Assembly (NCBI GenBank): GCA_039105265.1
Contig: JAPFFF010000003.1
Coordinates: 1,860,001-1,924,000, forward strand
Reading direction: 5' to 3'
Length of the DNA: 64,000 bases
From: Tritrichomonas musculus
Taxonomy: Eukaryota > Parabasalia > Tritrichomonadida > Tritrichomonadidae
Position 1 is the stretch's first letter, and every line of letters begins with the position of its first letter. This document shows positions 1 to 9,884 of this stretch, one piece after another. The translations under genes and the position numbers were made by a program. The notes under the pieces are model-generated. The model saw nothing but the letters and a program-made list of their open reading frames with translations. It had not been told where the DNA came from and ran no database searches.

Positions 1-1194
1 TTGATCATCATTATTTTTGTCATTGTTTGAATTGATTTCATTCTTAGATGGAATTTCATTTGTTTTATTGGTAATAATATCTTTATCTTTTTCTTTTGTT
101 TCAGAATCGTTTGCATTGGACCTCATTCTAGCAACTTCTGCTCTTAGCTTGGCTTCTTCTCTGGCCTTTAATAAAACAAGTTGTTTTCTAAGTCTTCTCT
201 CCTGTCTGTGTTTTCGTCTTGCATCTTCTAATGCTTTACGTTTTTCATCTTGTTCTTGAACGATTTTGGCTTCTTCAGATATTTCTTTCTTTTCCAATTT
301 TGCCTCTGCTTCTGAAATTAACTCAGTTTGAGATTCTGTTTCCGGATCCCATTCTGATTCTGATTCTTTTTCGTCAATATTTGCTTTTACAGCTTTTTGT
401 CCATCTTTATCAATAACAGATTTTATAGCTGCAAGTTGAGTTAAAAGAGATAATTTATCAACTTTATTATTGTTTTGTGAGATATCCTCCTGATAAACAA
501 AGATTTGAATTCCAAGATGATTCATAACGTCATTAGCTAATTTTAAGTTGTTTTCACTGTCTTGAGGATTAAGTGATTTGAAATGTATTTTTTCTGGACA
601 GTATGAATCTAATAAAGCGCAAAGAGCTAAATCATATGGTTGGAATGATTGAATATTGGAATAATTTTGTATTTTGTTGAGAGCCCAAGAAAGTAATTCG
701 TTTCCTTGACGTTCAAAAATATTCTTTTCATTTTGGGTTTTTTCATTAACAACTATATTGCTTTTTGAGTTGTTTTTGCTGCTTGTAAGTTTAATGTTTT
801 CATTCTGTGTATTGATTGACACAGAATTGGCAATACTGTAATGTAAAATAAGAGTCCAAATTAATCCATTAATAAGTTTTTGATTGTTGTCAGTTATGTC
901 TTTTCCTGAAATTCCAGCAAGTTTAATGCCATCCTTTTGAAACATGTCGAGAGCTATATCACAATTTTGAACTTTCTCTGTATCAATTTTTGGTGATTGA
1001 GCCCAGTTTTTCGGTGCTTTTTCATGTGTTAATACTTCTGCGAGTTCAATTAAAACAACACCATTTGATAAATCTTTTGTTATATCTTCAAATTTGTTAT
1101 GCGTATAACTTTTCAATTGTGAGGATATCCATCGAGAGAACACTTTTGATTGAAGTGGTGAGCATTCACCGCTATTTTTTGAAAGATACATCAT
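1..1194 (-). CDS. Double calponin-homology (CH) actin-binding protein, 3' end outside the window
   Basis: The minus-strand frame opens at an ATG at 1194 and is still open at base 1 after 398 codons, so it is partial. Residues ~12-115 form a first CH domain of alpha-actinin type (start KVFSRW, end GLIWTLILHYSI) and residues ~165-270 a second (ELLSWALNK...DLALCALLDSY). A charged E/A/K/R-rich helical stretch follows. Such tandem CH modules bind F-actin. It is a clear paralogue of the next gene downstream (start 5191): both open with M-Y/N-Y-L and share most CH residues. The start is supported by that alignment and by an Inr 17 nt upstream. The C-terminus and total length are unknown. The role (actin bundling or cortical cytoskeleton) is inferred from the family. 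Confidence 0.85.
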   Translation of the reverse strand, partial: MMYLSKNSGECSPLQSKVFSRWISSQLKSYTHNKFEDITKDLSNGVVLIELAEVLTHEKAPKNWAQSPKIDTEKVQNCDIALDMFQKDGIKLAGISGKDITDNNQKLINGLIWTLILHYSIANSVSINTQNENIKLTSSKNNSKSNIVVNEKTQNEKNIFERQGNELLSWALNKIQNYSNIQSFQPYDLALCALLDSYCPEKIHFKSLNPQDSENNLKLANDVMNHLGIQIFVYQEDISQNNNKVDKLSLLTQLAAIKSVIDKDGQKAVKANIDEKESESEWDPETESQTELISEAEAKLEKKEISEEAKIVQEQDEKRKALEDARRKHRQERRLRKQLVLLKAREEAKLRAEVARMRSNANDSETKEKDKDIITNKTNEIPSKNEINSNNDKNNDDQ

Positions 1195-2077
1195 CAACTA
1201 AAACAAAAAATGAAATGATTTTTTGAATAAAATATAAATTTTATAAAATTTTACAAATTTTATTCTTCTTAGCATGATTAAAAGTATTAATATTATTATA
1301 TTTTTTTTATTTACATATATTTCGAATATTAAAAGTTATTTTATATTTTAATATAATATTTAAAAATAGTTTGCCTAGATATTATATCTTTTTATTTTTT
1401 GATTTTTGAATAATTATCTTTTTTTTTTGAGAATATTGAATTCTTTAAAAATATAAATTATCAAATAATTAAATTTGTTATTGTTTTTATTATATATATT
1501 ATAAATAATACATTTATATTTATATTTATAAATATATTTTAGTTATGTATTAATTATTTTTTAAACAAAGAATAATGAAATGTAATAAAAAATCTTTATC
1601 ACAAATATCCATTTTTTCAATATATATTTGTTTATCTCTTCATTTCAATTGAATAAAATCTGTATAATTTATCAAATTTTGAAAATCTACTAAAAAAATA
1701 ATCATTAAAAACTGTTTTTTAAATAAATTTTCCAAATAGCAAAAAATATTTGATCCATAAATAAATTCATCATATTTTGATCAAAAAAATATAAAGTTTG
1801 ATTCCATTCAAATTCTCATTCAAAATTTGAGTGAATAAAATTTACATAAAAATATTTCAAATTTTTCAGAATACATATAAATCATGCAAATATAATTATA
1901 AATATGTGATTTTGAATATATTTTTTAGTTAAAAAGGCGAGTACTATATATAAACAGATGAAATAATTTAGAAAATAAAAAGAATAATAAAAAATAATTA
2001 ATTAATAAAAAATAACTTTATAAAAAAATTCATAAAAATAAAAATCAATAACATATTTCTATTATATTTAAATTTTC
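1195..2077. other. AT-rich intergenic spacer
   Basis: Spacer between two tandem CH genes. Apart from the Inr at 1205-1213 I see only AT-rich, low-complexity sequence, with no convincing ORF or RNA gene. Confidence 0.7.
1205..1213 (-). promoter_or_regulatory. Initiator (Inr) of the partial CH gene
   Basis: On the minus strand this reads TCATTTTTT, matching the trichomonad Inr TCA(+1)(C/T)(A/T). The +1 A lies 17 nt before the ATG at 1194. The paralogue at 5191 has the same motif at the same distance. Confidence 0.6.
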
Positions 2078-5000
2078 TTACTGTTTGTTCTCTAGCATTT
2101 TAACATGGAAAGTTTGTTTTGGACTATTACAATCAACTGGACCACTAACAACTGATGGAACAACCTTTCCATTTCTTCTGGTTGTAATTTTTACATTCTT
2201 GCATACGATATGAGAATCATTAACTAAGCCATCTATATCATCATCTTTAATTCTGATTCCAACCCTGACCTTCTTTGGCTTATCTCCCTTCTTATGATTT
2301 TTATCATGAATTTTAATATGTATTCTGACATGTTTTTCAGTATCATCGTCAGGAATTTCGATATGTTCTCCAACAACTTTCGATACAGCCAAATGCCTGT
2401 GCCTGTCATGCCTTAAACGAGCTTTTTCCTCTTCAATTTCTGCTTTGGCTTTGGCCTCTGCCCTTGCTTTGGCACGTTCGGCTCTTGATTTCGCTTCCGA
2501 AACAGCCTTCAGCCTTGCCCGGCGCTCGGCCTCTGCACGGCTTTCTGCCTCTGATCTTAATTTAGCATCACGTTCAGCCTTTGACTTTTCTTCCTCGAGA
2601 CGAGATTCGGCAAGTTCTCTAAGACGAGCCTCGCGTTCTGCATTGACGCGAGCTTCTGCTTCGGCCTTAAGACGAGCCTCTCTTTCTATTTTGAGTTGGG
2701 CTTCGGCAACCTTTCTCAGATGTTCTTCATGTTGTGCTTTTGCAATTGCATCGGCTTCTGCCTTGTAACGTGCTTCACGCTCTGATTTAACTCGTGCTTC
2801 AGCTTCTTGTCTGTGTTGTGATTCACGCTCTGCAGCGGATCGAGCGTCTTCTTCTGCCTTGTAACGTGCTTCACGCTCTGATCTAACTCGTGCTTCTGCT
2901 TCTTGTCTGTGTTGTGATTCACGCTCTGCCGCTGATCGAGCGTCTTCTTCAGCTCTGTGACGTGATTCTCTTTCATTTTGTGCTTCTTGTTCGGCTTGGG
3001 CACGAAGTTGTGATTCTCTTTCTGATCTCGATCTTGAATCTGCCTCAGAACGAAGTCTTGCCTCTCTTTCATCCTTTGCGCGCATTTCAGCTTCTGCTCT
3101 AAGTTTGGCCTCATGTTCTGTCTTCTCATTTGCTTCAGCTTCGGCTTTAAGACGTGCCTCTTCGACGGCTCTTAAACGTTCCTCTTCAGCCTTCTTTGCG
3201 TAGTTTTCAGCACGAAGTTTGGCTTCTTCGACCTCTTTTGCCTTTGCATCGAGTTCTGCTTGCAATCTTGCATGTTCGGCGCGAACTTTGGACTCTTCGA
3301 TAGCTTTTTGACGTGCTTCTTCGCGTGCTTTTGCATCGGCTTCAGCTTTGATTCGTGCATCGAGTGTCTTTTGACGAGCTTCTTCTTCAGCTTTAATCTT
3401 AGCTTGTTGTTCAGCTTCTTTCAATTTGGCTTCAGCTGCTTGTCGAGCTTCTTCAGCTACTTGTAATTTTTGTTCAATTTGTTTCCTTGCTTCAAATTCA
3501 GCTCTGACACGTGCTTCAATTGCTTCTCTTATTTTTGCATCTTTTTCTGCTTTCGCTTGAGCATCAGCTTCCGCTTTACGTTGTGCTTCTTCGGCTTTGG
3601 CGCGGGCTTCAGATTCTGCGTTTGCACGAGCTTCTGCGTCTGCTCTAAGTCTGGCTTCTTCGGCTGCTCTTGCATGAGCTTCTGCACGTAACCTTGCTTC
3701 ATGTTCTTCTTTGACTTTGGCATCGGCTTCGGCTTTGATTCGTGCTTCTTCTTCGCGTGCTTTTGATTCAGCCATTGCTTGCTGTCTTGCTTCTTCACGT
3801 GCTCTTCGTTCTGCTTCGGCATGAAGTCTTTCTTGTTCTGCTTTGTTTCGTGCATCTTCTTCTGCTTTACGCTTAGCTTGTTCTTCTGCTTCCTTCAATT
3901 TTGCTTCTGCTTCTTGAGCGCGTTGTTCTGCCACCTTTCGTGCTTCTTCTTCATCTTTTGCACGTCTTTCAGCTTCAACTCTTCGTTTTTCAATTTCCTC
4001 AGCTTTTTGTTTAGCTTCTTCTTCAGCTTTTCGTTTAGCTTCTGCTTCCGCTTTTCGTTTAGCTTCTGCTTCCGCTTTTCGTTTAGCTTCTTCTTCTGCC
4101 TTTCTTTTTGCTTCTGCTTCTGCCTTTAATCTTGCTTCTTCTTCAGCTTTTCTTTTTGCTTCTGCCTTTCTTTTGGCTTCTTCTTCAGCTTTTTGTTTAG
4201 CTTCTGCTTCTTCCTTTAATCTTGCTTCCTCTTCGGCCTTTCTTTTTGCTTCTGCTTCTGCTTTAAGTTTGGCTTCTTCTTCAGCTTTGGCACGTGCACT
4301 AGCTTCTATTCTTAGACGTTCTTCTTCCTCTGCTTTAGCTTTGGCTTCTGCTTCTGCTTTTATTCTTGCCTCTTCTTCACTCTCTTTTGAAACTGATTTT
4401 GATTGATTTGCAACACCTGTTAAAATTTCAGTTGAATGGTTAAGGACTGACTTTGCAGCAGAAAGTTGAGTTAAAAGAGTTTTACGATCAACTTGGTTGT
4501 CACTTTTTGAAAGATCATCTGGATAAACGAAACATGAAATACCAAGATCATTCATAACATTAGTTGCAAGTTGTGAGTTATGTTGATGATCTTCTGCGTT
4601 AAGTGTGCTATATTTAACTTTCTCTGGGAAATAAGAATCTAACAAAGCGCACATTGCCAAATCGTATGGTTTGAATGATTGAACATTAGAATACTTTTCT
4701 GTCCTTTGAATAGCCCATGATAATAATTCCTTTGAGGCTGTTGCATCTGACATCTTCTTTGTATTAGAAAGTGACATTTGGCCATTTGCTTTACCATTTG
4801 CTGATTCACCATAATCCATAACATTTCCAATACTATAATGTAAAATAAGAGACCAAATCAATCCCAAAATAAGCTTTTCATTGTTATCACTAATATCTTT
4901 TCCTGAAATTCCAACAAGCTTAACTCCATCATTTTCAAACATATTGAGTGCTAATTCACAATTTTGAACATTTTGAACATTTTTTGTTGGTGAACGAACC

Positions 5001-5191
5001 CAATTTCGTGTTGCTTTCTTATGTGTTAATGTTTCTGCAAGTTCAACTAAAGCAACACCATTTGATAAATCTTTTGTAATATCTTCAACTTTTGTTTGTG
5101 AAACACCTTTTAAATGTGCTTCAACCCATCTTGAAAATACTTTTGCTTGGAGTGGTACCCACTCATCATTTATTTTTGCTAAATAATTCAT
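2078..5191 (-). CDS. Double CH-domain protein with a very long charged helix
   Basis: Encodes 1037 residues from the ATG at 5191. Residues ~8-115 are CH1 (KVFSRWVEAHL, ending GLIWSLILHYSIGN) and ~140-250 CH2 (KELLSWAIQR, AMCALLDSYFPEK). Residues ~275-910 are a nearly continuous A/E/K/R helix of units like AEAKRKAEEEARLK, predicted to be a coiled coil or a stable single helix. The last ~130 residues form a separate basic tail ending in VKMLENKQ. The frame extends to an ATG at 5260, but the start at 5191 is preferred because it aligns with the paralogue at 1194 and has an Inr 17 nt upstream. By CH-family analogy it crosslinks or anchors actin filaments; the rod suggests a long spacer. The gene upstream of its promoter is divergent (oxysterol-binding protein). 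Confidence 0.88.
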   Translation of the reverse strand: MNYLAKINDEWVPLQAKVFSRWVEAHLKGVSQTKVEDITKDLSNGVALVELAETLTHKKATRNWVRSPTKNVQNVQNCELALNMFENDGVKLVGISGKDISDNNEKLILGLIWSLILHYSIGNVMDYGESANGKANGQMSLSNTKKMSDATASKELLSWAIQRTEKYSNVQSFKPYDLAMCALLDSYFPEKVKYSTLNAEDHQHNSQLATNVMNDLGISCFVYPDDLSKSDNQVDRKTLLTQLSAAKSVLNHSTEILTGVANQSKSVSKESEEEARIKAEAEAKAKAEEEERLRIEASARAKAEEEAKLKAEAEAKRKAEEEARLKEEAEAKQKAEEEAKRKAEAKRKAEEEARLKAEAEAKRKAEEEAKRKAEAEAKRKAEAEAKRKAEEEAKQKAEEIEKRRVEAERRAKDEEEARKVAEQRAQEAEAKLKEAEEQAKRKAEEDARNKAEQERLHAEAERRAREEARQQAMAESKAREEEARIKAEADAKVKEEHEARLRAEAHARAAEEARLRADAEARANAESEARAKAEEAQRKAEADAQAKAEKDAKIREAIEARVRAEFEARKQIEQKLQVAEEARQAAEAKLKEAEQQAKIKAEEEARQKTLDARIKAEADAKAREEARQKAIEESKVRAEHARLQAELDAKAKEVEEAKLRAENYAKKAEEERLRAVEEARLKAEAEANEKTEHEAKLRAEAEMRAKDEREARLRSEADSRSRSERESQLRAQAEQEAQNERESRHRAEEDARSAAERESQHRQEAEARVRSEREARYKAEEDARSAAERESQHRQEAEARVKSEREARYKAEADAIAKAQHEEHLRKVAEAQLKIEREARLKAEAEARVNAEREARLRELAESRLEEEKSKAERDAKLRSEAESRAEAERRARLKAVSEAKSRAERAKARAEAKAKAEIEEEKARLRHDRHRHLAVSKVVGEHIEIPDDDTEKHVRIHIKIHDKNHKKGDKPKKVRVGIRIKDDDIDGLVNDSHIVCKNVKITTRRNGKVVPSVVSGPVDCNSPKQTFHVKMLENKQ

Positions 5192-5201
5192 CAGTTTTAT
5201 T

Positions 5202-5210
5202 AAAAAATGA
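5202..5210 (-). promoter_or_regulatory. Initiator (Inr) that decides the CH-protein start
   Basis: The minus strand reads TCATTTTTT with the +1 A at 5208, 17 nt before the ATG at 5191. It lies inside the longer frame that begins at 5260, so transcripts starting here would exclude that upstream ATG. Confidence 0.6.
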
Positions 5211-5586
5211 TTTGATTTTCTTAAAATCTTTTGATAACTTAATTTTTTGAATATGGTCATTCAATTTTTGATTTTGATAAAATTTTTGAATAGGTTAGAA
5301 TGATTATCTAAATTCAAAAAATCAATTGTATTTGATTTCAACTGAAACAGAAAATTTTCCTTTTCTCTGGAAATAGATTCAGAAAGAAAAAATATAAGTA
5401 TTATTATTTTGTGATAATTGAAAAAAAAATTAAACTTGCAAATCCATTGAATATCGTAAATTGTAAAATTGTATTCAAAAAAATTGAGAGAATAAAAAAG
5501 GATATTTTTATCAATTTTTTAAATATCGTTGGTTTTGAATTAAACTTAGGTTATATTTTTGAGTATGGTTGTATCACCGTCTCATG
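5211..5586. other. Divergent promoter spacer
   Basis: AT-rich region between the minus-strand CH gene and the plus-strand oxysterol-binding protein gene. Open frames extend into it from both sides, but Inr positions and family alignment argue that it is untranslated. Confidence 0.6.
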
Positions 5587-5594
5587 TCATTTTT
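5587..5594 (+). promoter_or_regulatory. Initiator (Inr) of the oxysterol-binding protein gene
   Basis: TCATTTTT with the +1 A at 5589, 14 nt before the ATG at 5603. It supports trimming the 64 upstream in-frame codons. Confidence 0.6.
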
Positions 5595-5602
5595 TTTCAG
5601 CA

Positions 5603-6871
5603 ATGACTTTAGTTAACCTTAAAGAAGCGCCACATACAAATGAACCAATTGGTGAACTTGAAGGCGTGAAATATTATAATGCATCCTATACTGGTTTTCC
5701 AAGATTCGAGCTTAAACTCAAAGATTCTAATTACTCTCATGAAAGATCAGTTGCGATAAATTCCAATTCAAAAGATGGTGTCAAGCCAATGACTCCCGAA
5801 GAGCAAGAATTTGAAAGGAAATTAAATTGGGAACTTGTTAAAAGATTTACAATGGCTATCTTCAAGATGGATATTACAAGATTCAGTTTCCCAGTTGGTT
5901 ATAACGAGCCACGTACTTTTGTCGAACGAGCTACCGATCTTTTCTCATTTTTAGTAACCGAATATATTGATAAAGCACTTGAGCAGACAAATCCATCTGA
6001 ACGACTTGCATACTTAGCCACTGGAATTATTGCTGGTTTCCACCTTTATTTACAACAAAAGAAACCTTGGAATCCATTGTTGGGTGAAACATATGTTGGC
6101 GAATGGCCAAATGGAACAAGAATGTATGGTGAACAAACAAGCCACCATCCACCAGTTTCAAACATGCAAATTATTCCACCTCATGGCAATTGGACTATGG
6201 ATGCTCAATTTAATTTCGGAATTGATCCTGGAGTTACCAAAGTCGTAATTCTTCAAAAAGGTGTCACCCGCCTTTGTTTGAAAGATGGTACTGTTATTGA
6301 ATGGGAATTTCCTAATATTTCTGTTACAGGTATTCTTTATGGTGATCGTGTCATCAAAATCAATGGACCATTTGTAATGCATGATTTGAAGAACAATCTT
6401 GAAGCTTATTTATATATTGATCCATCAATGTGGGAGAATAGGCGTTACAAGAAAGATCAACAAGCAATCCTTCACATGACTCCTGAACAAGTTGTTGAAA
6501 TGATGAATAAGCCAGATGAAGATGAACCACAAGATAGCGCTAAAAATGCTGAACAATTTACTGTCACATCTGTTAAAGGTGGAGTTCGTCCAGTTGGAAA
6601 AGATAATTTCGACACATTAATTCAAGGAGATTACTGTGGTCGAATATTCATTAACGACAAGAAAGCTTGGGATGTTGCAAAGGATATTACATCTCGTCCT
6701 TTGAACCCTATTCCAGATGATGATCTTCTTCCATCCGACTGCAGATACAGAATTGATCGTGGAATGTTAATTGAAGATAAAATGGATGAAGCTGATCATG
6801 CCAAGACTCTTATTGAAGAACTTCAACGTCACGATTATAGGCTTCGTGAAAGTGTCCCACTTCAAGAATAA
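5603..6871 (+). CDS. Oxysterol-binding protein-related protein (ORP)
   Basis: Encodes 422 residues that are essentially one OSBP-related lipid-transfer domain, with no PH domain. The diagnostic block EQTSHHPPVS is at ~177-186, preceded by KKPWNPLLGET at ~153-163, the lid and pocket signature of the family. ORPs move sterols or phosphatidylserine between membranes in exchange for PI4P; the two histidines of the signature contact the phosphoinositide headgroup. The short form resembles yeast Osh4-7 in architecture. The frame is open for 64 codons upstream (from a GTG), but the Inr 14 nt before this ATG and the absence of family similarity upstream favour 5603. The stop is embedded in TAAAA. It is transcribed divergently from the CH protein gene. 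Confidence 0.92.
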   Translation: MTLVNLKEAPHTNEPIGELEGVKYYNASYTGFPRFELKLKDSNYSHERSVAINSNSKDGVKPMTPEEQEFERKLNWELVKRFTMAIFKMDITRFSFPVGYNEPRTFVERATDLFSFLVTEYIDKALEQTNPSERLAYLATGIIAGFHLYLQQKKPWNPLLGETYVGEWPNGTRMYGEQTSHHPPVSNMQIIPPHGNWTMDAQFNFGIDPGVTKVVILQKGVTRLCLKDGTVIEWEFPNISVTGILYGDRVIKINGPFVMHDLKNNLEAYLYIDPSMWENRRYKKDQQAILHMTPEQVVEMMNKPDEDEPQDSAKNAEQFTVTSVKGGVRPVGKDNFDTLIQGDYCGRIFINDKKAWDVAKDITSRPLNPIPDDDLLPSDCRYRIDRGMLIEDKMDEADHAKTLIEELQRHDYRLRESVPLQE

Positions 6872-8062
6872 AAAGGCTTCAGATTATTTCTTAACTCAAT
6901 TCCAAAATTTTAGTTTAATCGATTACACGATTAATATTAATTAATTAAAATAGAATTTATTATTAAATTATTGGGTTGTTTTTGGAATAAAATATTTTTA
7001 TGTTTTTAATAAAATAAGTTTGGAAAAACATTTTGATTTAAGAGATTAGCCTTCAGATCTTCTTATTGGCCTTTTTTTTATAAAGAAGGAGTGAAGCTTT
7101 TCGACCGTTTACTTGTTTTAATTCCTTAAATACTTCATATCAATTAAAATAGAAATTTTAAATAAATTATTTATGCTATTATTATTTTGTTGATAAAATA
7201 ATATTTTGCTTTTAATGAATCCAAAATAAACATATTTTTGGTCAAAAAGATTGAATAAATAACCGTCAAATCTCTCTGAAACAATGGAATGGAAATTTCT
7301 AAATAAATTTCAATACGATTTCTTTTATTAGGGATAAAATATATTGTTTATAAGAAATGTTTATAAAATATAAAATGAATTAAGGATTTATGTGGACAAT
7401 TATGAGAAAAATGAACTTTTTGAATAAAAAATATCATCTGAAAAAGTTAAAATCATAAAATATTTAAAATAAATAAAAAAAAATTGAGTAGATAAGATTT
7501 TATTATATCGAAATGATAATTTTTCAATATCTCATTATAATGCATGTTTGTCTCAGTAATACTTGTTATTTTGTTGATTTTCTTTTTTATTCAATATAGT
7601 TTATAATTATATTTAACCTTAATTAATTGTAAGATAATATGTATATCTATCTATTAATGAGAAAACAATAATTAATTATTTAATTATATGCGTTTCATTG
7701 AATATGAATAAAATTTACACAATATAAATAATTCTGGGATATATTAAATTCCGGGAAATATCAAATACCGAGATATGTATCATATTAAATTGCAATTTTC
7801 AGGAATTTGAGATTTACTGGAAATCATATTCATCATGAAATAAGGACCAACCGGATTTTTTACTATTAATATTGTTATTTTAAAAAACACTGTTAAAATG
7901 ATGAAATTCATTCTTTATTCATTGAGAAGAAAATTCATATGGTCTGGAATTGGTTAAAGCGGAAGTTTTCTTCCATAAATTAAAATGATTTTCATTTCAC
8001 ATGTTATTAAAAAAATGATTACTTTTTTTTTTCTATTTAAAAATAGGAAATAATAATTGCCG
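6872..8062. other. Long AT-rich intergenic region left of the MITE
   Basis: No coding or RNA gene seen. It contains the left members (7084-7098 and 7309-7323) of two short sequences that recur inverted at 8796-8810 and 8774-8788. Confidence 0.6.
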
Positions 8063-8810
8063 TGGCGGTTTAGGTCAAAATTGACCTTGTATCGTACCAT
8101 AGAAAAAAAAGTCTAGAACTTTTTTGCACTTTTGCACAAAAAAGCATGGGTAGCTACCCATGGTTTTTAATTAGTTTAAAATCGATATTATTGTGAGCAT
8201 TCGCATATAAACAAGAAAGCGCAAATATTTTTAACACTATCATTTTATTATTTTGATGTATACAGTTACGTAAATTCCAACTTTTCGCAGATATCATTGA
8301 TATTTGATATCATATACTTTTAAAGTTAAAAGGTAATTGATTTATTTTGAGTAATACTGTTTCATATTTATTTTTTTGCCTTTGGATTGTGCATTTATTT
8401 ACACATTATAAAATATTCATATAATATTTAGATAAAAATTTTGATTTTCTTTGTCATAAAGTCATTAATAGAACTTTTATTAGTATATATAATATTTGGG
8501 TTTTCTTGTTTATAAGCCAAGGCTCATAATAATATCGATTTTATACAAATAAAAATTATTCAGTTTATATTTTTTTATATAGAAAAAACCATGAGTAGCT
8601 ACTCATGCTTTTTTTTGCAAAAGTGCAAAAAAGTTCAGGACTTTTTTTTCTATGGTACGATACAAGGTCAATTTTGACCTAAACCGCCATGTGCAATTTC
8701 GATTACGATTTCCCAATAAAAATATGATATTTTATTTTAACTATATATCAAAAATATAATATTATAAAATGGGAGAAATCGTATTGAAAATACCGAGCTT
8801 CACCCCTTCT
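7084..8810. repeat. Outer inverted-repeat pair surrounding the MITE
   Basis: AGAAGGAGTGAAGCT at 7084-7098 matches the reverse complement of 8796-8810 at 14 of 15 positions. TTCAATACGATTTCT at 7309-7323 matches the reverse complement of 8774-8788 exactly. The order is the same on both sides, but the spacing differs (about 210 bp left, 7 bp right). This may be the remains of an older, larger element into which the MITE at 8063-8690 inserted; chance is not excluded. Confidence 0.4.
8063..8690. mobile_element. MITE-like non-autonomous DNA transposon with 106-bp terminal inverted repeats
   Basis: The left end (8063-8168, starting TGGCGGTTTAGGTCAAAATT) and the reverse complement of the right end (8585-8690) agree at 101 of 106 positions. 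The ~416-bp interior is AT-rich and has no ORF, so it would depend on a transposase elsewhere. Each end carries an 18-bp perfect palindrome: CATGGGTAGCTACCCATG on the left and CATGAGTAGCTACTCATG on the right. Near the tips are AGGTCAA/TTGACCT arms. No clear target-site duplication is visible. The superfamily is not identified. Confidence 0.8.
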
Positions 8811-8942
8811 GATAATAAAATAATAAATCAATTGTTTAGAAATTAACAAAAATTGAAATGAAAATTTATAAGCATGTCACATTTGGCAAAAAAGTCAAGT
8901 AAATTGAAAGGATTAATACGATAGGTTTATATAGACTTGTTT

Positions 8943-9434
8943 ATGAAACAGCTTCACGTTCATATTCTCGAAGCAGTAGATTTACCACGAACAGAATTTT
9001 TATCATTCTCCGATTTATATATGGTTCTTCAAATATCCACAAGTTCTGCCATTCAGCAAACAAACGTCATCGAAGGAACTCAAAATCCAATTTGGAACCA
9101 AGATTTTCACTTTTCTCTTATGAATCAGAATCAAGCTGTTCTCTGTGCTATTGTAAAAAATAAAACAATAAACAATTCAGACCCACCGGTTTCAAAGATC
9201 GAAATTCCTTTAAGCGATATCGAGCCTTATCAAGTAATTGATAGATGGTATGATCTTGAAAGTCTTGTTGAGGGCCAAAATGGTGGCAAATGCAAGATTA
9301 TTATTCAAATTGCGCCTGCAGGACATCCTGCTTTTTTGCCACTTGACCCAAATCGTGGAATGATGATGCAACAATGTGGATTTCCGATGCAGGTTCCTTC
9401 AGGTCCAATGGTTGTCAACATTCCAAAGAAATAA
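8943..9434 (+). CDS. Small C2-domain protein
   Basis: Encodes 163 residues; the frame begins two codons earlier at a TTG, so the ATG at 8943 is used. Residues ~1-125 are a C2 domain: LHVHILEAVDLPRTE as the first strands, SDLYMVLQIS, the conserved turn GTQNPIWNQDFHF, and a final IIIQIAP strand. C2 domains bind phospholipids, often with Ca2+. Here the loop acidic residues are sparse (D near DLPRTE and SDLY, few others), so Ca2+ dependence is doubtful. The C-terminus is a short Pro/Met/Gly-rich tail. Single-C2 proteins of this size are common in trichomonads. The stop is in TAAA. No strong Inr is seen just upstream. Confidence 0.8.
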   Translation: MKQLHVHILEAVDLPRTEFLSFSDLYMVLQISTSSAIQQTNVIEGTQNPIWNQDFHFSLMNQNQAVLCAIVKNKTINNSDPPVSKIEIPLSDIEPYQVIDRWYDLESLVEGQNGGKCKIIIQIAPAGHPAFLPLDPNRGMMMQQCGFPMQVPSGPMVVNIPKK

Positions 9435-9884
9435 AGTTTGTTAAAAAAAAAATCAATAATTATTCAAAATTTCAGCAGAGGTTTTCTGATAGTCATTGTA
9501 ACGGAATGAAAGTGTCTTTTATTTGTTTGATGAAATTACTCCTATTCTATTTGGTTTTTAAAAACTCGAAATATGAACTCTCTTTTATTCAACAATGGAT
9601 ATCTCGGATAGGTATGCTCTTTAGATAGAAGTTGTGATTGTTTTTCTTCTTCTTTTTAATATCAGCAAAAAAGATTATTCTAGATATTAGTTATTATTAT
9701 TAAAAGTAACTGTTAAAATAAATTCTCTTATACTATCTATATTAATATGTAGGAAATCATAATTAAAAAAGCAAAATAGGATTTGGATAAGTGAAAAAAA
9801 AATCTAAACGTTTATTCATTCAAATAGCTTCCTTTTCATATGAAATGTGAGATAAAACTACTTCCTTTATTTTTGATATTGTAA
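9435..9884. other. Intergenic spacer
   Basis: AT-rich sequence with no supported gene. The frame through 9374-9628 is an out-of-frame continuation over the end of the C2 gene. Confidence 0.6.

Noticed and set aside
2445-4406. Several long open frames on the plus strand and other minus frames across the CH protein rod
   Set aside because: They are shadows of the repetitive Glu/Ala/Lys codons of the rod; their Ser/Ala/Leu or Cys/Phe-rich translations have no domain.
5411-5602. N-terminal extension of the oxysterol-binding protein
   Set aside because: It begins at GTG, lacks family similarity and is cut off by the Inr just before the ATG at 5603.
8051-8700. Target-site duplication for the MITE
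   Set aside because: AATTGC and GCAATT flank the ends, but as an inverted, not direct, pair; no convincing direct duplication of 2-10 bp was found.
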